From assembly GCA_014529385.2 (NCBI GenBank), contig CM043948.1, positions 83,239,260-83,303,259 of the forward strand: 64,000 nt of DNA, read 5' to 3'. Below the pieces are notes generated by a model. It was not told the DNA's origin. It saw only the letters and a program-made list of their open reading frames with translations, and ran no database searches. How positions within the stretch are numbered: the stretch's first letter is position 1; every line of letters begins with the position of its first letter. Shown piece after piece: positions 20,826 to 31,944 of this stretch. The DNA comes from Adiantum capillus-veneris (taxonomy: Eukaryota; Streptophyta; Polypodiopsida; Polypodiales; Pteridaceae). The translations under genes and the position numbers were made by a program.

Positions 20826-21155
20826 GCACCCCAAACAGCGAGGTGTGGTTAGCTCTCAGCCAGCCCTCAGTCTCTGTGCGAGTACTCTCTGCCTGCGCGC
20901 GATCAGTTTGCTGCCCTCAGCCTCTGCGAATTTCTTGCCAACGTTTGCTCAACCTTCAGCCTGTACAGTCTCCATTCAGGGTTTTCCCTGCTCGTCTTTT
21001 GTGTGTGTGTTCTGGTGTCCCTAGGTGTGTGTGTAGGTACAGGTGTGTGCATGTGTGTGTCATCTAGAGAGAGACGAAGTCCCTTCAGATTTCCTGATTG
21101 GTGAGCAGCAATTTCAGAGCCGATTCAGGGTTGGCCAGTATCATCAGAAGATAGT

Positions 21156-22355
21156 ATGGTAGTAAATCTGACATCCTTCGTCATGGAAGATACGTGCACC
21201 TACAAGCGTCGGAAAGAGATGGAGTTGTCTATTATTAAAGAATGCTTGAGAGAGGATTTTGAATATGCTCGCAGAGCTTGGGATGGTCAGACTCCAGATA
21301 AAGAAGTGCTGATTCCTGTGCAGGGGTTAATGGATCCGGTAGCTCAGTATGCTCTCAATGCAGTAATCCTCTTCTTTTCTAGTAAAATGCCTTCTACTCA
21401 GGATGTGGGACAATGGGTAGATTTCCTTCTCAAGCATGAAGTAGTCAAAGGTGTTTATTTTGGGGCACGTGGTTTTTATGAAGTCCTCTTGGTCAACACA
21501 AAGGCCAGGGATGCACTTCTTGAAATGTCCCCTTTATATTTCAATACCCAGAGGACTCATGTTCTGCCTTGGGCCCTCACCAAGGATTATCAGATTTTGA
21601 TTCGTCATAAATGTCCGTGTGGGTTGAAGTGGAGGATTTTCCTCGAACCTGGCATCATTTTCTTCCGATGTTAGCATCTCAGCTGGGGAAGGTTATTTGT
21701 CCCCCTAAGTTGGATGCAAATACAAATCGTTTCTGCATCTTGTGGGATACAGATATCCCCAAGCCTTCTGGTATTTATGTGAATTCTGGTGATCCACTGG
21801 TGGGCAAACGACCTTTCAAGTTGAAATGGGGTAAATTTGCTAATTCTTGCTTCCACTGTGGTAAATTCGGGCATATGTACTCGGAATACCTTGAGCCAAA
21901 CTTACAACCCCCTCCTTCGGCTGTTCCGCCGCTTCAATCTTCTTCACGTGCAAAATCGTTGCCTGAACACAAAAATGTAGGGACAGTGACTTGTGCATCA
22001 CCTTTATCGACGGACAAAACGAAGGGGAAGCAAGCTTCGACTAATGCTTCATTGTCAAAAGAGAAAGGTAAAGAAAAGGTCACAAATATGGATGCAAGGG
22101 TGGTTGCTAAAAAGACTGTTAAACCTAGAGCTCCGGCATCTTGTTGGAATTACGTGCCTCCGCCCAAAATAATTGGTCAACGCAAACTTCCTTGTAATGA
22201 CAGCTGCATGGGATAAAGTGGTTCATTCGTACAAGGATGTGATTACAGGCTCAGGTGAGGACTTTGGTTTTGATTCTTCTCCTGGGTCAAGTCAACCAAT
22301 AAATTCTCCTTTTTACATAATGGATGAAGATGTGTCCATGGGCACATCGACTTAG
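21156..22355 (+). pseudogene. LINE-I ORF1 protein, copy D
   Basis: Start at 21156 (MVVNLTSFVMEDTCTYKRRK) or the internal Met at 21183. Same domains as copies A and C: LMDPVAQYALNAVILFF, GVYFGARGFYEVLLV, KLDANTNRFCILWDTD. The zinc knuckle reads CFHCGKFGHMYSEYLEP, with the last Cys changed to Tyr. A one-base loss at about 21617 puts HKCP and VWVEVEDF in different frames, at the same codon as in copy A. A further frameshift near 22200 precedes AAWDKVVHSYKDV. It ends DVSMGTST at TAG 22353. Confidence 0.8.
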
Positions 22356-22395
22356 TTACCAATTTCTTTGCTCTCTCATGTACATATGTGATAGG

Positions 22396-24830
22396 ATGAA
22401 TAGCAATATAGTATGCATCTCATATAATGTGCATGGGTTATGCAATCCAGATAAATGGCGGCTTATCTGGCACTTTGTACATACATGTAAGGCAGATGTG
22501 GTGGTTTTACAAGAGCACAATCAGCATGAATTTGCTGGTCAGTGCTCTTATTTTGCGGGTTATTGGATAGCCTATGCTGGTTTGACAAGTTTTTCAGGTG
22601 TTCTGATGTTGGTTTGTCATGAACTTCAGCCGATCCTTGCTTATAATGATCCCAACAGCCGTTGGATGGTAGTACAATGTATGCTACAAGGCCAAGTCTA
22701 TGAAGTGGGTGGTGTTTATGCGCACACAGCGTTTGGCCATAGGGCTACATTATGGCGAGATATCAGCTCTTATTCATGAACTTTGAATGCAATGCTTTGT
22801 GGAGATTTTAATCATGCGCCAGACATGCTTGACAACACTTCTGGTCATTCTCATATGCTACAAGCTGAAAAGCAAGCCTGGGATAATCTTACGATTTCTA
22901 TGCACATGCTAGACATGTGGACTTGTTTACATCCCAATGTTTCGGGATTGACTTTTTGCCATAATGCGCATTCTTTTCACCGTGCACGATTGGATCGCTG
23001 GTACTTACTCAATTTGCAACAGTATGATGATTTTGTTTGTGAAATGCGAATAGATCATACTCTGATGCTATTTGATCATGCCCCGATTATCTTGACTTTA
23101 CATTTTGGTCAGCCACCATGTGTTCAGCCCCTTTCTCAGAAGCGTCTTTTGCATATAAATAATGCTTGTCTTACTCATGATCGCATCCGTGATATGGTCC
23201 TTGAGGTTATTCCTCTGTTATATGATCAAATGTATCATGATCCAGATATTGCTTGGTATCGTTTCGTCATGTGTATCCAATATATTATTCAAGATTATGG
23301 CAGACATTATATGCACCAGCTACGTGAGGATGTTTATAATGCAAAGTTGGTTTGTCAAAATTTACAAGAGTTGGCAGACAGAAGGCCCTTATCTGCCTCG
23401 GAAGATGATGCGCTTTGTCAGGCGTGTGTGTTTACGTCAAAATGATCAACGCAAAATTGAAAAATGGCAAACTCGTGCTCGTAAATGGGCATTCATGGAT
23501 AAAGGCTGTGCTTCTAAACAGTTTTTTAAACATTTGCATCATGCTCAACAATCTCAAGGTATAAAGCGGGTTATGCTCCCTTCTGGCACTTGGACATCTA
23601 CGAAAAATTCGCTGATGCCATGGTTTCTCATTACAGCGACATCTTTGCTGCTGCTCCTTCTGCATCTATTGAGGTTCGTCGGGTCGGCAGTTGCTCTTAT
23701 CTCGCGTGCATCCAATTCTTTCACCAGAGGATGCTCATAAACTTGAAGCATTATTCTTTGAGGAAGAGTTGCATTCAGCCTTGCTTGCTCTTGGTCGAGG
23801 GAGATCTCCTGGCTGGGATGGAATCACAGCTGAATTTTTTGTTTCTTTTGGGGATTCTCTTAAGGAACCTTTACTTTTCATGATTAATGCGACATGGGAT
23901 ATGCAAAATTTGCTAGCGTCTTGGAAAGAAGGTCTTCTAGTGTTGCTCCCTAAGCGAAAACTCTGTGAGCACTTTTCTGATTTGCGGCTTATCACTCATG
24001 CTTGTCATTTATAAGATTTTGGCCAAGGTGATAGTCCACAGAATCAAGGATTACCTTTTCACAAGTCTACATCAAGCACAATAAGGATTCATTCCTCGTC
24101 GCCAAATTATGGATAATTGGGCAATGTCTTGGTGGGCATGGAATTTGCTAAATATACTGAGCAGGATGTGCTTCTGATGCAAGTGAACATTGATAAGGCC
24201 TTCGACACTGTCCTTTGGGATTACATTGCGGATGTTATGAGCTGCCTTGGATTTGGTCCTAAGATAGCACGTATTGTATATTTTTTATATGCTCATAGCA
24301 CGTCCTCGGGAATCCTTGCAAGAGAAATAACTCATTCCTGGTTTCTTGGATGTTCTATACGCCAGGGTTGCCACTCACCCTTTGCTTTTACACCCGGATT
24401 ACTTGATTTCCATTGGCCGTCTTCATGGATTGCAGTTACCTTTTGGCCAGGATTTTATTGGGCAGGCATATGCTAATGACTCCTTGTTTAGCCCAAGGAA
24501 TAATCAGGATGATGTGCACGAAATTATGCAAGCCTTAGACTTGTATGGTCTAGCTGCGGGTCTCAAAGCCAACTTCTACAAGTTTGGCAAGATGTTCTGG
24601 CTTTTTGGGATTCTGACACCTGCGACACGACCCTTTGCTCCTTTTTTCACATGGTCAGATATTGGGTCTATTGTAGCATTTGGCATCAACGCAATACCCG
24701 CATGTTTGATCGAGTTGATATAGATCCTTTTCCCTTCTTAAAGTTCTCGCTTCGACAATCCTTGCGATTTGCTCTGGATGCTGGGGACTTATCTCGTGAA
24801 CTTCATCAGCTTTCTTATCTTTGTTTCTGA
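22396..24830 (+). pseudogene. LINE-I ORF2, copy D (RT thumb and tail deleted)
   Basis: Starts MNSNIVCISYNVHGLCNPDK 41 bp after ORF1. The endonuclease has VVLQEHNQHEF, LCGDFNHAPD, RLDRWYLLN and FDHAPI (the SDH motif partly lost). A TGA at about 22780 replaces a Trp. RT pieces in shifting frames: RGRSPGWDGITAEFFVSF, QVNIDKAFDTVLWDYIA, QAYANDSLFSPRN near 24470, where catalytic YADD has become YAND. After the deletion at about 24587, the last codons end LHQLSYLCF. Not functional. Confidence 0.8.
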
Positions 24831-24885
24831 TCCCGTTTCACTCTTGAACACATTGGTGTTCCTCTTTATGTATCGGATTTATTTT

Positions 24886-24915
24886 GTGGGTTTTCCTCGC
24901 TTTGAGGTTTCCCAC
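24886..24915 (+). other. LINE-I 3' stem-loop, copy D
   Basis: Same 30-nt stem-loop as copies A and C, followed by TTGTAATTAATCAAGATGC, a short T-run, CAAC and A8. Confidence 0.8.
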
Positions 24916-24952
24916 TTGTAATTAATCAAGATGCTTTTTACAACAAAAAAAA

Positions 24953-25370
24953 GTGTGTATGTGTGTGTGTAGCCATGGTCGTTAGTAAGCCATGTAAGAG
25001 GTGGGCAAGGTGGATAGGGTACGCAGGTGGGCACGAGAAAATTTTAATGACCTGACTAAAATGAGAACAAGCATGAGCCATGAGTTATGCTTTAAAGAAT
25101 AAGTACATCATAACTTGAGACCAAAGATGATATCATGAGAGCACCAGACCCTACATGGGACCGTTCGGTCCACCCATCCAACGGCTCCCACTACGGACGA
25201 AGAGAATCTCACTTCACTGGGAACGAGTGTGATCACCTATGTCCCGTACCACGCTACAAACGGGGCAGCTTTGCCTCCCTCCATGAGCCCAAGCATTGAA
25301 AGGATTCAAAAATACCTGTCAATGGTAGGAAATCAATATTAACCAAGCAATGTTATACAAACATACACAC

Positions 25371-25372
<2 letters not shown>
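24953..25372. other. Non-coding spacer between LINE copies D and E
   Basis: Begins with the GT tract that follows copy D, then about 380 bp of unique-looking, non-coding sequence. No gene, promoter pair or known repeat recognised. Confidence 0.5.

Positions 25373-25424
<52 letters not shown>
25373..25424 (+). repeat. (TG)n(CG)n microsatellite at LINE E 5' junction
   Basis: About 42 bp of GT followed by about 10 bp of GC. The LINE E coding sequence starts at the next base. Confidence 0.9.
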
Positions 25425-25425
<1 letters not shown>

Positions 25426-28400
25426 GCCGGTTTTAGCCGAGAATGACCCGGTGGGACGTTGGATGGTTGTTCAATGTCTGGTACAGGGAAACAGGGAAAC
25501 ATTTGGCAAGAGTTAGCCAAATATCCATGGCATTCACATGCTTTTTGGTTTGGAGATTTTAATAATGCACCTGCAAACACGGACAATACATCTGGTCATT
25601 CACATATGTTGAGTGATGAGCGTTCTTCTTGGGATGCTATGGTCAGTAATACCGGTGCTTTGCATTTGTGGGCCTTTATCCACTCTGCGGAGCGGGGATA
25701 TACTTTCACTCATGATGCTCACTCTGGATATAGGGCTCGATTGGATCGTTGGTATGTGTTGGGCACTCCGCAATATGATATGTTTGCATGTGATATGAGT
25801 TTTGATCGTTCCTTTACCTTATCTAATCATTTTCCTCTTTGGCTCTTGGTCCATTTTGAGGCTTTGGTTGCAGATTCCCCACTTCCCTATAAGCGATTGT
25901 TGCATATCAATAATGCATCTCTCTCACACAAAGCATTTCAAAGTTTGATTGAAGTGGTAATACCTCCTCTTGTCTCTCATATGTTTATTGATGTGGATGT
26001 GGCTTGGTATCGTTTTGTCATGCGGATCCTCGCAGTCATCAAGGATTATGGCTCGTGGTATATGTATCAGCTAAGAGATAAACTGCATGAAGATAAGGTG
26101 ACTTGTCAAGCCTTGGAAAGTCTTGCAGATACTAGACCGCTTACTGATTCAGAACAAGAGGAGTTATGTGCGGCTAAAGCTTCATTGATGCATAATAACA
26201 AGAGGAAACTTGAAAAATGGAAGGTTAGATCGAGACAATATGCTTTCATGGATAAAGGTTGTTCGTCAAAAGAGTCCTTTAAACATTTGCATCATTCGTG
26301 GCAATCTGTGACTATTTTAAGGGTTAAGGACGATATTGGGCAATGAACGGCCAATAAATTTCAGTTGGTAAATTTCATGGTGAATCATTTTCAACGGGTT
26401 TTTGCCGCTCCTGACGCTCCCTCAAGTGAGATTTTGCAAGGTAGACAATTGTTGTTGTCATAGTGCATCCTATGTTAACAATAGGTGATGTAGCTACTCT
26501 TGAGGCCAGCTTTACTTAAGCCGAATTGCAAATAGTTTGTCACATCTTGGTCATTGGAAATCACTTGGATGGGATGGTCTTACGGTTGAGTTTTTTCTTC
26601 GCTTTTGGGAGTCCCTTAAGTAACCTCTACTTTTCATGATAAATCATGCATGGACTACACAATCTTTGCCGCAATCGTGGAAAGGACCAGTGAAATTGTT
26701 ACCCAAGCAAGCACTGTGTGAATCCTTCTCGCATTGGCGTCCCATTACGTTTATGTCGGTCATTTACAAATTGTTGTGAAAAATGATAGCTACACGTATG
26801 AAGAATTGCTTGTTCTCTAGTATACATCCGGCTCAGTATGCATTCATTCCTTGCTGACAAATTATGGATAATATTACCAACGCTTTCATTGGAATTGAGT
26901 ACGTAAAATATACAGGATAAGATGCACTTGTTATGCAGGTTGATATAGAGAAAGCATTTGACACTGTTCATTGGGACTTCATTGCACAAATAATGGCAGC
27001 ATTGGGCTTTGGGTCCAGAATACGTCATGTGGTCTATTTTCTTTATGAGCATAGTCAATCTATCGGAATATTTGACGGTGAGCTGACTCAATCATGGGAT
27101 CTTGGTCGACCGGTCAGACAAGGATGTCTTTATAGTGCTATGTTCTTTGCTATTGCTACACATCTGTTAGTGTATTTGGACTCCTTGACAGCATCTGGCC
27201 CCGTCTCGTACTCATTTTTTGGCGCAAGCGTATGCCGATGACTCCATGTTTTGGCCTAGAAATCAACTCGAGGATGTTCGATGTATCATGGAAGCTCTAC
27301 ATGTTTATGGATTGGGTGCAGATTTACATGTAAACTTTCGAAAATCTAAATTGTTGCCGTTGCATCAAATGGATTGGCACTTTGTTTTGTGGCCAGGTGA
27401 GATAGTGAAGCTTGATCAGATTATGAGACACCTTGGATATCCACTGGCTTGGTCGGTGAACAATGCCAAGTTCTTAGATTGGGTTGAGAATAAACTTCAG
27501 TCTAAATTGCACTACTGGAAATTGTCTACTTGGCCGTTGCATGTAAGACTCAAAATAGTGGAGTCTATGTTGGTGGCATATATGCAATTTTTCCTGACGT
27601 TGTTGCATCGGCGGATTTTAGAGCACTTTTGGTCTACTTGCTCTCAGAAAAAAGGCCTACAATTGCTCGCGATGGATAAGTTGTGTACTCCCAAGTGTTG
27701 TGGTGGTCTCAATGTTCTCATGTTACAGCAAGGAAGGCCACTTTGCTATTGGTAGTGATAGAGCAAAAACAGCCCTGGACACAAATGATGGCATTTCTGT
27801 GTTTTACTACGGTTTCTACACCAGCTTTTGGCCATTGGCAGCCTTCATACTGGGATGTGGTCTTTGGTAAATGTGAAGCCAAAATACCTGGATGCCCCCT
27901 TGCGTCCAGTCTTGTGGCTAATTGGAAAATAGTTACACAGGACTTGCTGTGGCATGGTAGAGATGGTGTGAGTGGCAATTCGCTTCGATTAGAGAGTCTA
28001 CATTGGAGTCGGGTTTTTCATCAGACTCTTGTTCAGCGGTCTCCTAGACAAGATTACTTTCTCTCCCAGAAAGGTATCGGAAGGATATCAGATGTGCTTG
28101 ACGTGGATGGAGAGGTGCTCTCATTCAAACAAGCTACCATTAATTTTGGACTTGGGATGCACTACAGGCACATGTGGAACACCATTAAGGATCTGGTTGA
28201 TTTTATATCTCCCATTTGCAGAGGATTGAATCCTTGATTGGCATTACGTTGGTTCTTCATTCCACTCTATATCTGCAAAGAAGGTGTATTGTCATTTGCA
28301 GTCATCCTTCTGGATACAAGAACATTGTAACAAGGTTTGGAATATGAATAAGGATGCTACATGGTGGCAAACTAAAGTCATGAAAGTGTGGCATGCAAAG

Positions 28401-28856
28401 CTATCTTTAAAGGAGCGGTTATTTATGTGGAGAGGGGTGCTCCCAGCTGGCAAATTTCTGCGCTCCAGAAGATTTGCCTCCTTGCGATGTGCTCGTTGTG
28501 GTGTAGGCGTTGAGAATATTCCACATTTATTGTGGTATCGTTCTCGTACGCAACAGTTTGTGCATTGCATCTCTACAGCTCTTCGCACGCGTTTCCCTGG
28601 AATACATTTTGGTAGATTTTTTCTAGCTCTTTGGAGTTCTTCCGTTTTGCTTCGGTCGTATGCATACTTTTTTGGCTGGGCTAAATTCTGGGTGCTATGG
28701 ACAGTGTGGAGAGCACATAATTTCCTCACGTTTCAGCAGATTCAAGTGCAGTATTTATCCTTCTTCAAAACATTTCTTCGTCAGCCTCTTCAGTTGGCCT
28801 ATGACTTAGATGAGCTCCCCTTCAGTCATTACAAGCTCTACTTTGACCGTTTCTGA
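25425..28856 (+). pseudogene. LINE-I ORF2 fragment, copy E
   Basis: From the second half of the endonuclease (FWFGDFNNAPANTDNTSGHS, RLDRWYVLG, SNHFPLWL with Asp to Asn in the SDH motif) through RT (QVDIEKAFDTVHWDFIA near 26935, QAYADDSMFWPRNQ near 27230 with YADD intact), thumb (HLGYPLAWS, YWKLSTWPLHVRLKI) and the Cys/His tail CARCGVGVENIPHLLW at about 28490, ending HYKLYFDRF at TGA 28854. Stops and frameshifts lie near 26346-26930, 27190 and 28237. The region from 25459 to 26346 is one open frame of 295 codons, the longest surviving endonuclease-side frame among the copies. Confidence 0.85.
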
Positions 28857-28878
28857 TTTACCGCTTGTAATATTTCCT

Positions 28879-28908
28879 ATGGGTATTCCTCGTTTTGAGG
28901 TTTCCCAT
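28879..28908 (+). other. LINE-I 3' stem-loop, copy E (compensatory change)
   Basis: Outer stem is ATGGG/CCCAT instead of GTGGG/CCCAC, so both partners of the closing pair changed and pairing is kept. Inner CCTC/GAGG is unchanged. This is the best single piece of evidence that the structure, not just the sequence, is under constraint. Confidence 0.8.
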
Positions 28909-28948
28909 TAGTATTTCAATCTGACATTACTAAAAAAAAAGTGTGTGT

Positions 28949-29212
28949 GATATCTGGTGGAAGAAGCTTTTGTCTGCCTTGTGGAAAAACCATTTGCCTT
29001 TGAAGGAGGGGTTGTTTCTTTGGCATTGTTTGCTTGGTGTGCTCCCGGTGGGCACTGTTCTTAGGACACATCATATCCACCCTTCTTCTTGTGTCAATTG
29101 CTCGATTGCAGAAGAGAATGTTTGTCATTTGTTGTGGGATTGTTGCATTACTAGAGATTTTCTTCGCCACGAATTTGCGTGCATGCGGCTCCATTTTCCA
29201 GCGACAGTTTTC
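28949..29212 (+). mobile_element. LINE-I fragment F (both ends truncated)
   Basis: Begins right after the GT run that follows copy E, with ORF2 sequence (WWKKLLSALWKNHLPLKEGL, CSIAEENVCHLLWDC) matching copy C near 17270-17540. It stops at about 29212, where LINE-II minus-strand sequence begins. It looks like an earlier truncated insertion in the same GT tract, later joined by copy E. Confidence 0.75.
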
Positions 29213-29735
29213 CATATTCTGCTGCTCTCTTGAAAGAAAATTTTGGCCCATTGAAGACTACCCCAAGATAAGTGTATGCATCTGTGTACTCCACAGTATC
29301 CTGACCATAAGTGAATGTAGGTACTGATCTCCTGATCCACTGCGGTGTGGTGCTAAACACCAAAACTTTGGTTTTACCAAGGTTTACAGACAATCCACTA
29401 TCCTCCGCAAAGCTATGTAATGCATCCAACTGTTGCTGCATACCCTGCGGTGAGTCAGAGATCAGCACAATATCATCAGTATATAACAACAATGGAATCC
29501 ATGTCCCTGCCAGCTGGGCACCTCTGTCACCCTCTCTGTCAACGTAATCAGAAACCTCATCTATATACATACCAAATAGAGTAGGAGACAATGGACTACC
29601 TTGTTTCACTCCAATAGTGGAGTGAACTAAATCAGATATCCCCTCTCGAGTGCGTACATGTCCCACCACTGATCTGTATAGAGCCATGATCCCCAAATCA
29701 GTTCAATGGGCACTCCCATCTCCTGTAGTGAGAGA
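29213..29735 (-). pseudogene. LINE-II reverse transcriptase fragment
   Basis: Central RT domain on the minus strand: GVPIELI then, after a one-base frameshift near 29695, MALYRSVVGHVRTREG, GVKQGSPLSPTLFGMYIDEV, LLLYTDDIVLISDS (catalytic YTDD intact), LSVNLGKTKVLVFS and YTYLGVVFNGPKFSFKRAAEY. Motif style differs clearly from LINE-I. Both ends are truncated, and the left end is fused to LINE-I fragment F. Confidence 0.8.
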
Positions 29736-30167
29736 CTGATATTTTGTAGTCAGAATAGCAACAAAAAACTCTTGTTATAAGCACAATCTCAGCCTGTCCC
29801 AACCATATCCATCCCCCCTCAACACAGAGTTGCATTCCTTATCCCAATATGAGTCATTTTGAATCTCTCAAAGCGCTTTCCCCGTTCCATCAACATCCTG
29901 GCCATGACCATGACCTTCCGAATTAATTCTATATCATCTGCCAAAGTGAAGTTTGTAATCCCTCATGAATCACCTGTCACTCGGAAAGAATAAAGACGTT
30001 AAGAACCTTCACATCTTTGTGGCTGCACTGTTGAATGTATGCTTCCCTTCAACCCACCTTCCTTTTTTATTTGAAGTAAGCAAAACGATAATGTGAGCAA
30101 TTTATTTGTCAGCTTTTGAGCTGTTTACAGAGCACTTGATTCATTCTATTATTTTCTGGCTTTGCAG
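29736..30167 (+). other. Non-coding, possible intron of a host gene
   Basis: AT-rich sequence without open frames, ending in a pyrimidine-rich stretch and TTTGCAG at 30161-30167, a good 3' splice site for the exon-like segment that follows. Confidence 0.35.
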
Positions 30168-30320
30168 GCCCAGCAGTCACACAATGTAAGGTGCCAAAAG
30201 CTCTTCTCTTCTGACTTGACAAATTTAGGCTCGTCAAATATCACAGCAACCAGTGTTCTTCCCTTTTCAAGGTTTCTCCTTATTGGAACTGATGATGGAC
30301 ATCTTAGAGTGTGCAAATGA
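30168..30320 (+). pseudogene. Exon-like segment with WD-repeat-like end (host-gene remnant?)
   Basis: After TTTGCAG, 50 codons are open to a TGA at 30318: AQQSHNVRCQKLFSSDLTNL, then a short linker, then NITATSVLPFSRFLLIGTDD and GHLRVCK. The strand pattern FLLIGTDDGHLRVC is typical of a WD40 blade, and a stop just after it suits a terminal exon. No upstream exon was found within the window, and LINE-II pieces flank it on both sides, so it may be a gene fragment or the tail of a real gene. The protein family is not identified. Confidence 0.35.
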
Positions 30321-30869
30321 CAAATGAACTTGTTTAACCCAGCTTTGCAATCTGTCAATGAGAATATTAAGGGCACAAGTTTTTTTTTTGTCTCACTTGG
30401 AAGTTGGATGCAAGGAATTATCATCATAATATATAATCCAAGTTTGGCAAGGAGCTGGAGACTAGCACAGAAAGAGGGAATTGCATGTTGTAAGGAGTCC
30501 ACAATATGATTAATTGCAGCTCCTTTGTTGAAAAAAAGGTTTCGGCTTCAGGTTTTGTACATGTATGCTTTCATCTTTTTATTATGAGGTAGTTTATTTC
30601 TATTGTTCTCACGCATTTTAACATGTTTCTTATAAAACATGGCATTCACATGTACGTAGAAGATATAAAGTTTGAACTTTTTTTTTTGTTGTAAAAGAAA
30701 TCTCTCCTCTTACATGACAAACAGTGGGCGGTTCATGGATCATTACTTCATAGTTAAATATGCCGATCGTAAATGGGTTCCCTTTTAAGTATGATATAGC
30801 CCTTAGCTTGGTAGTACTTGCCATGCTAGCAATGGGGTGAGAAGTGCCTCATGGGCATGAGTCATAGGA
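30321..30869. other. Non-coding AT-rich stretch, 3' UTR-like
   Basis: Contains T-runs and no convincing frame. It could be the 3' UTR or downstream flank of the exon-like segment. No clear element boundary seen. Confidence 0.35.
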
Positions 30870-31935
30870 GGGGCTACAGCTCCATCTAGATGCCTTGGAT
30901 GAGTTTTGCATATGCAAAGAGACTTGACACTGAACCTTGGGAAAACCATGGTTCTAATATTTCATACATCCAGGCAGATCACGAGTAGAGCCCTTATTCA
31001 CATTAGCTGGAGGGCGAGTGGAGGTGGTCGACTCATATGTATACCTTGGATTACTTTTACAATCACCATAGGCCGCTTCTCCATGGCGAGCGCGGCCAGA
31101 GATAGGTTCACTAGAAGGTAGGCTCCATTGGCGATGCCAAAGCAACGCTATCACAACTGACACTTCCAGGAGCCCTGCACAAGCCTTGCACAAGGGGGTG
31201 GCTTTTTGACACTATATACATTCTTGCCATGATGTATGCAACAACAATTCGGGCACTTGGACTAAGAGTCTTTTGATGGACAGAGATCGAGAGCCTACGG
31301 ATCGTGATGATATCAGGCTGTAGCAACCCTTAGTTCCGCATCATATTGTCATAGCAAAGCTGGCCACACTACCTCTACTAGTAGAAGTGTTAGTCCAAAT
31401 AGTGTACTTCATTTAGAGAGTGAGGGAGCTACCACAAGACAGACTCTCATAAAAAGGGCCTCAAGACATCCAGACAACTAGCAGAGAGAGAATAGATCAT
31501 GGCATGCACAAGTGACAATGGTTCAACACACATGGTTTGGTTATAGAGCACCTCACTCACCATATATTCGCCTCCAAACAGCCTCTTCTACCATAGATGC
31601 TATATTGCATAAATCACTTCCGCTATCTTGGAAAATGGCTTCATCTTGAGGCCACAGTACATGGACATCTCACAAACTAGAGCTGGAGTTGGGCAGCCCC
31701 CCTCTACCATGATTAGAAGACTTGCAAAGTTTGTGGAAATGGTGTGGAGGATGAGGAGCACTATGTTTGCAGATACTCAGCATATGACACCATTCAGAGC
31801 CGATACACAACTTTGTTCACAAGAAATCCCACGCTTGGAGTGATGATGGAGTCGAGAGACCAAAGACAACTAAGCACAATTCCAAGCCAAGTACAAGAAA
31901 GCTTTAGGCATCCTAGTTACCTGTCTTCACTAAAA
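30870..31935 (+). pseudogene. LINE-II ORF2 C-terminal relic (plus strand)
   Basis: Degenerate 3' half of LINE-II: LTLNLGKTMVLIFHTSRQ (compare LSVNLGKTKVLVFS at 29.3 kb), VEVVDSYVYLGLLLQ in a second frame, then a long decayed stretch, then CKVCGNGVEDEEHYVCRYSA near 31725-31785, matching the Cys/His tail of the 19.7-kb copy, and ESRDQRQ. Many frameshifts and stops. Confidence 0.65.
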
Positions 31936-31944
31936 TTTTGTGCA

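Larger units (their letters stand above)
20826..24952 (+). mobile_element. LINE-I copy D (internally deleted)
   Basis: Leader with GT runs (20826-21155), ORF1, ORF2, stem-loop (24886-24915) and 8-A tail (24945-24952), followed by GTGTGTATGTGTGTGTGTAG. About 1.6 kb of the ORF2 3' half is missing: the text jumps at about 24587 from the RT thumb (LAAGLKANFYKF) to the last 80 codons. The 5' boundary abuts LINE-II and is approximate. Confidence 0.8.
25425..28940 (+). mobile_element. LINE-I copy E (5'-truncated)
   Basis: Starts mid-endonuclease immediately after the TG/CG tract and runs to a stem-loop (28879-28908) and a 9-A tail (28932-28940), joined to GTGTGTGTGA. The leader, ORF1 and first part of ORF2 are absent through 5' truncation. 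Both junctions are microsatellite sequence. Confidence 0.85.

Noticed and set aside
24953-25372. tRNA or other RNA gene between LINE copies
   Set aside because: No cloverleaf or A/B-box pair could be found by eye.
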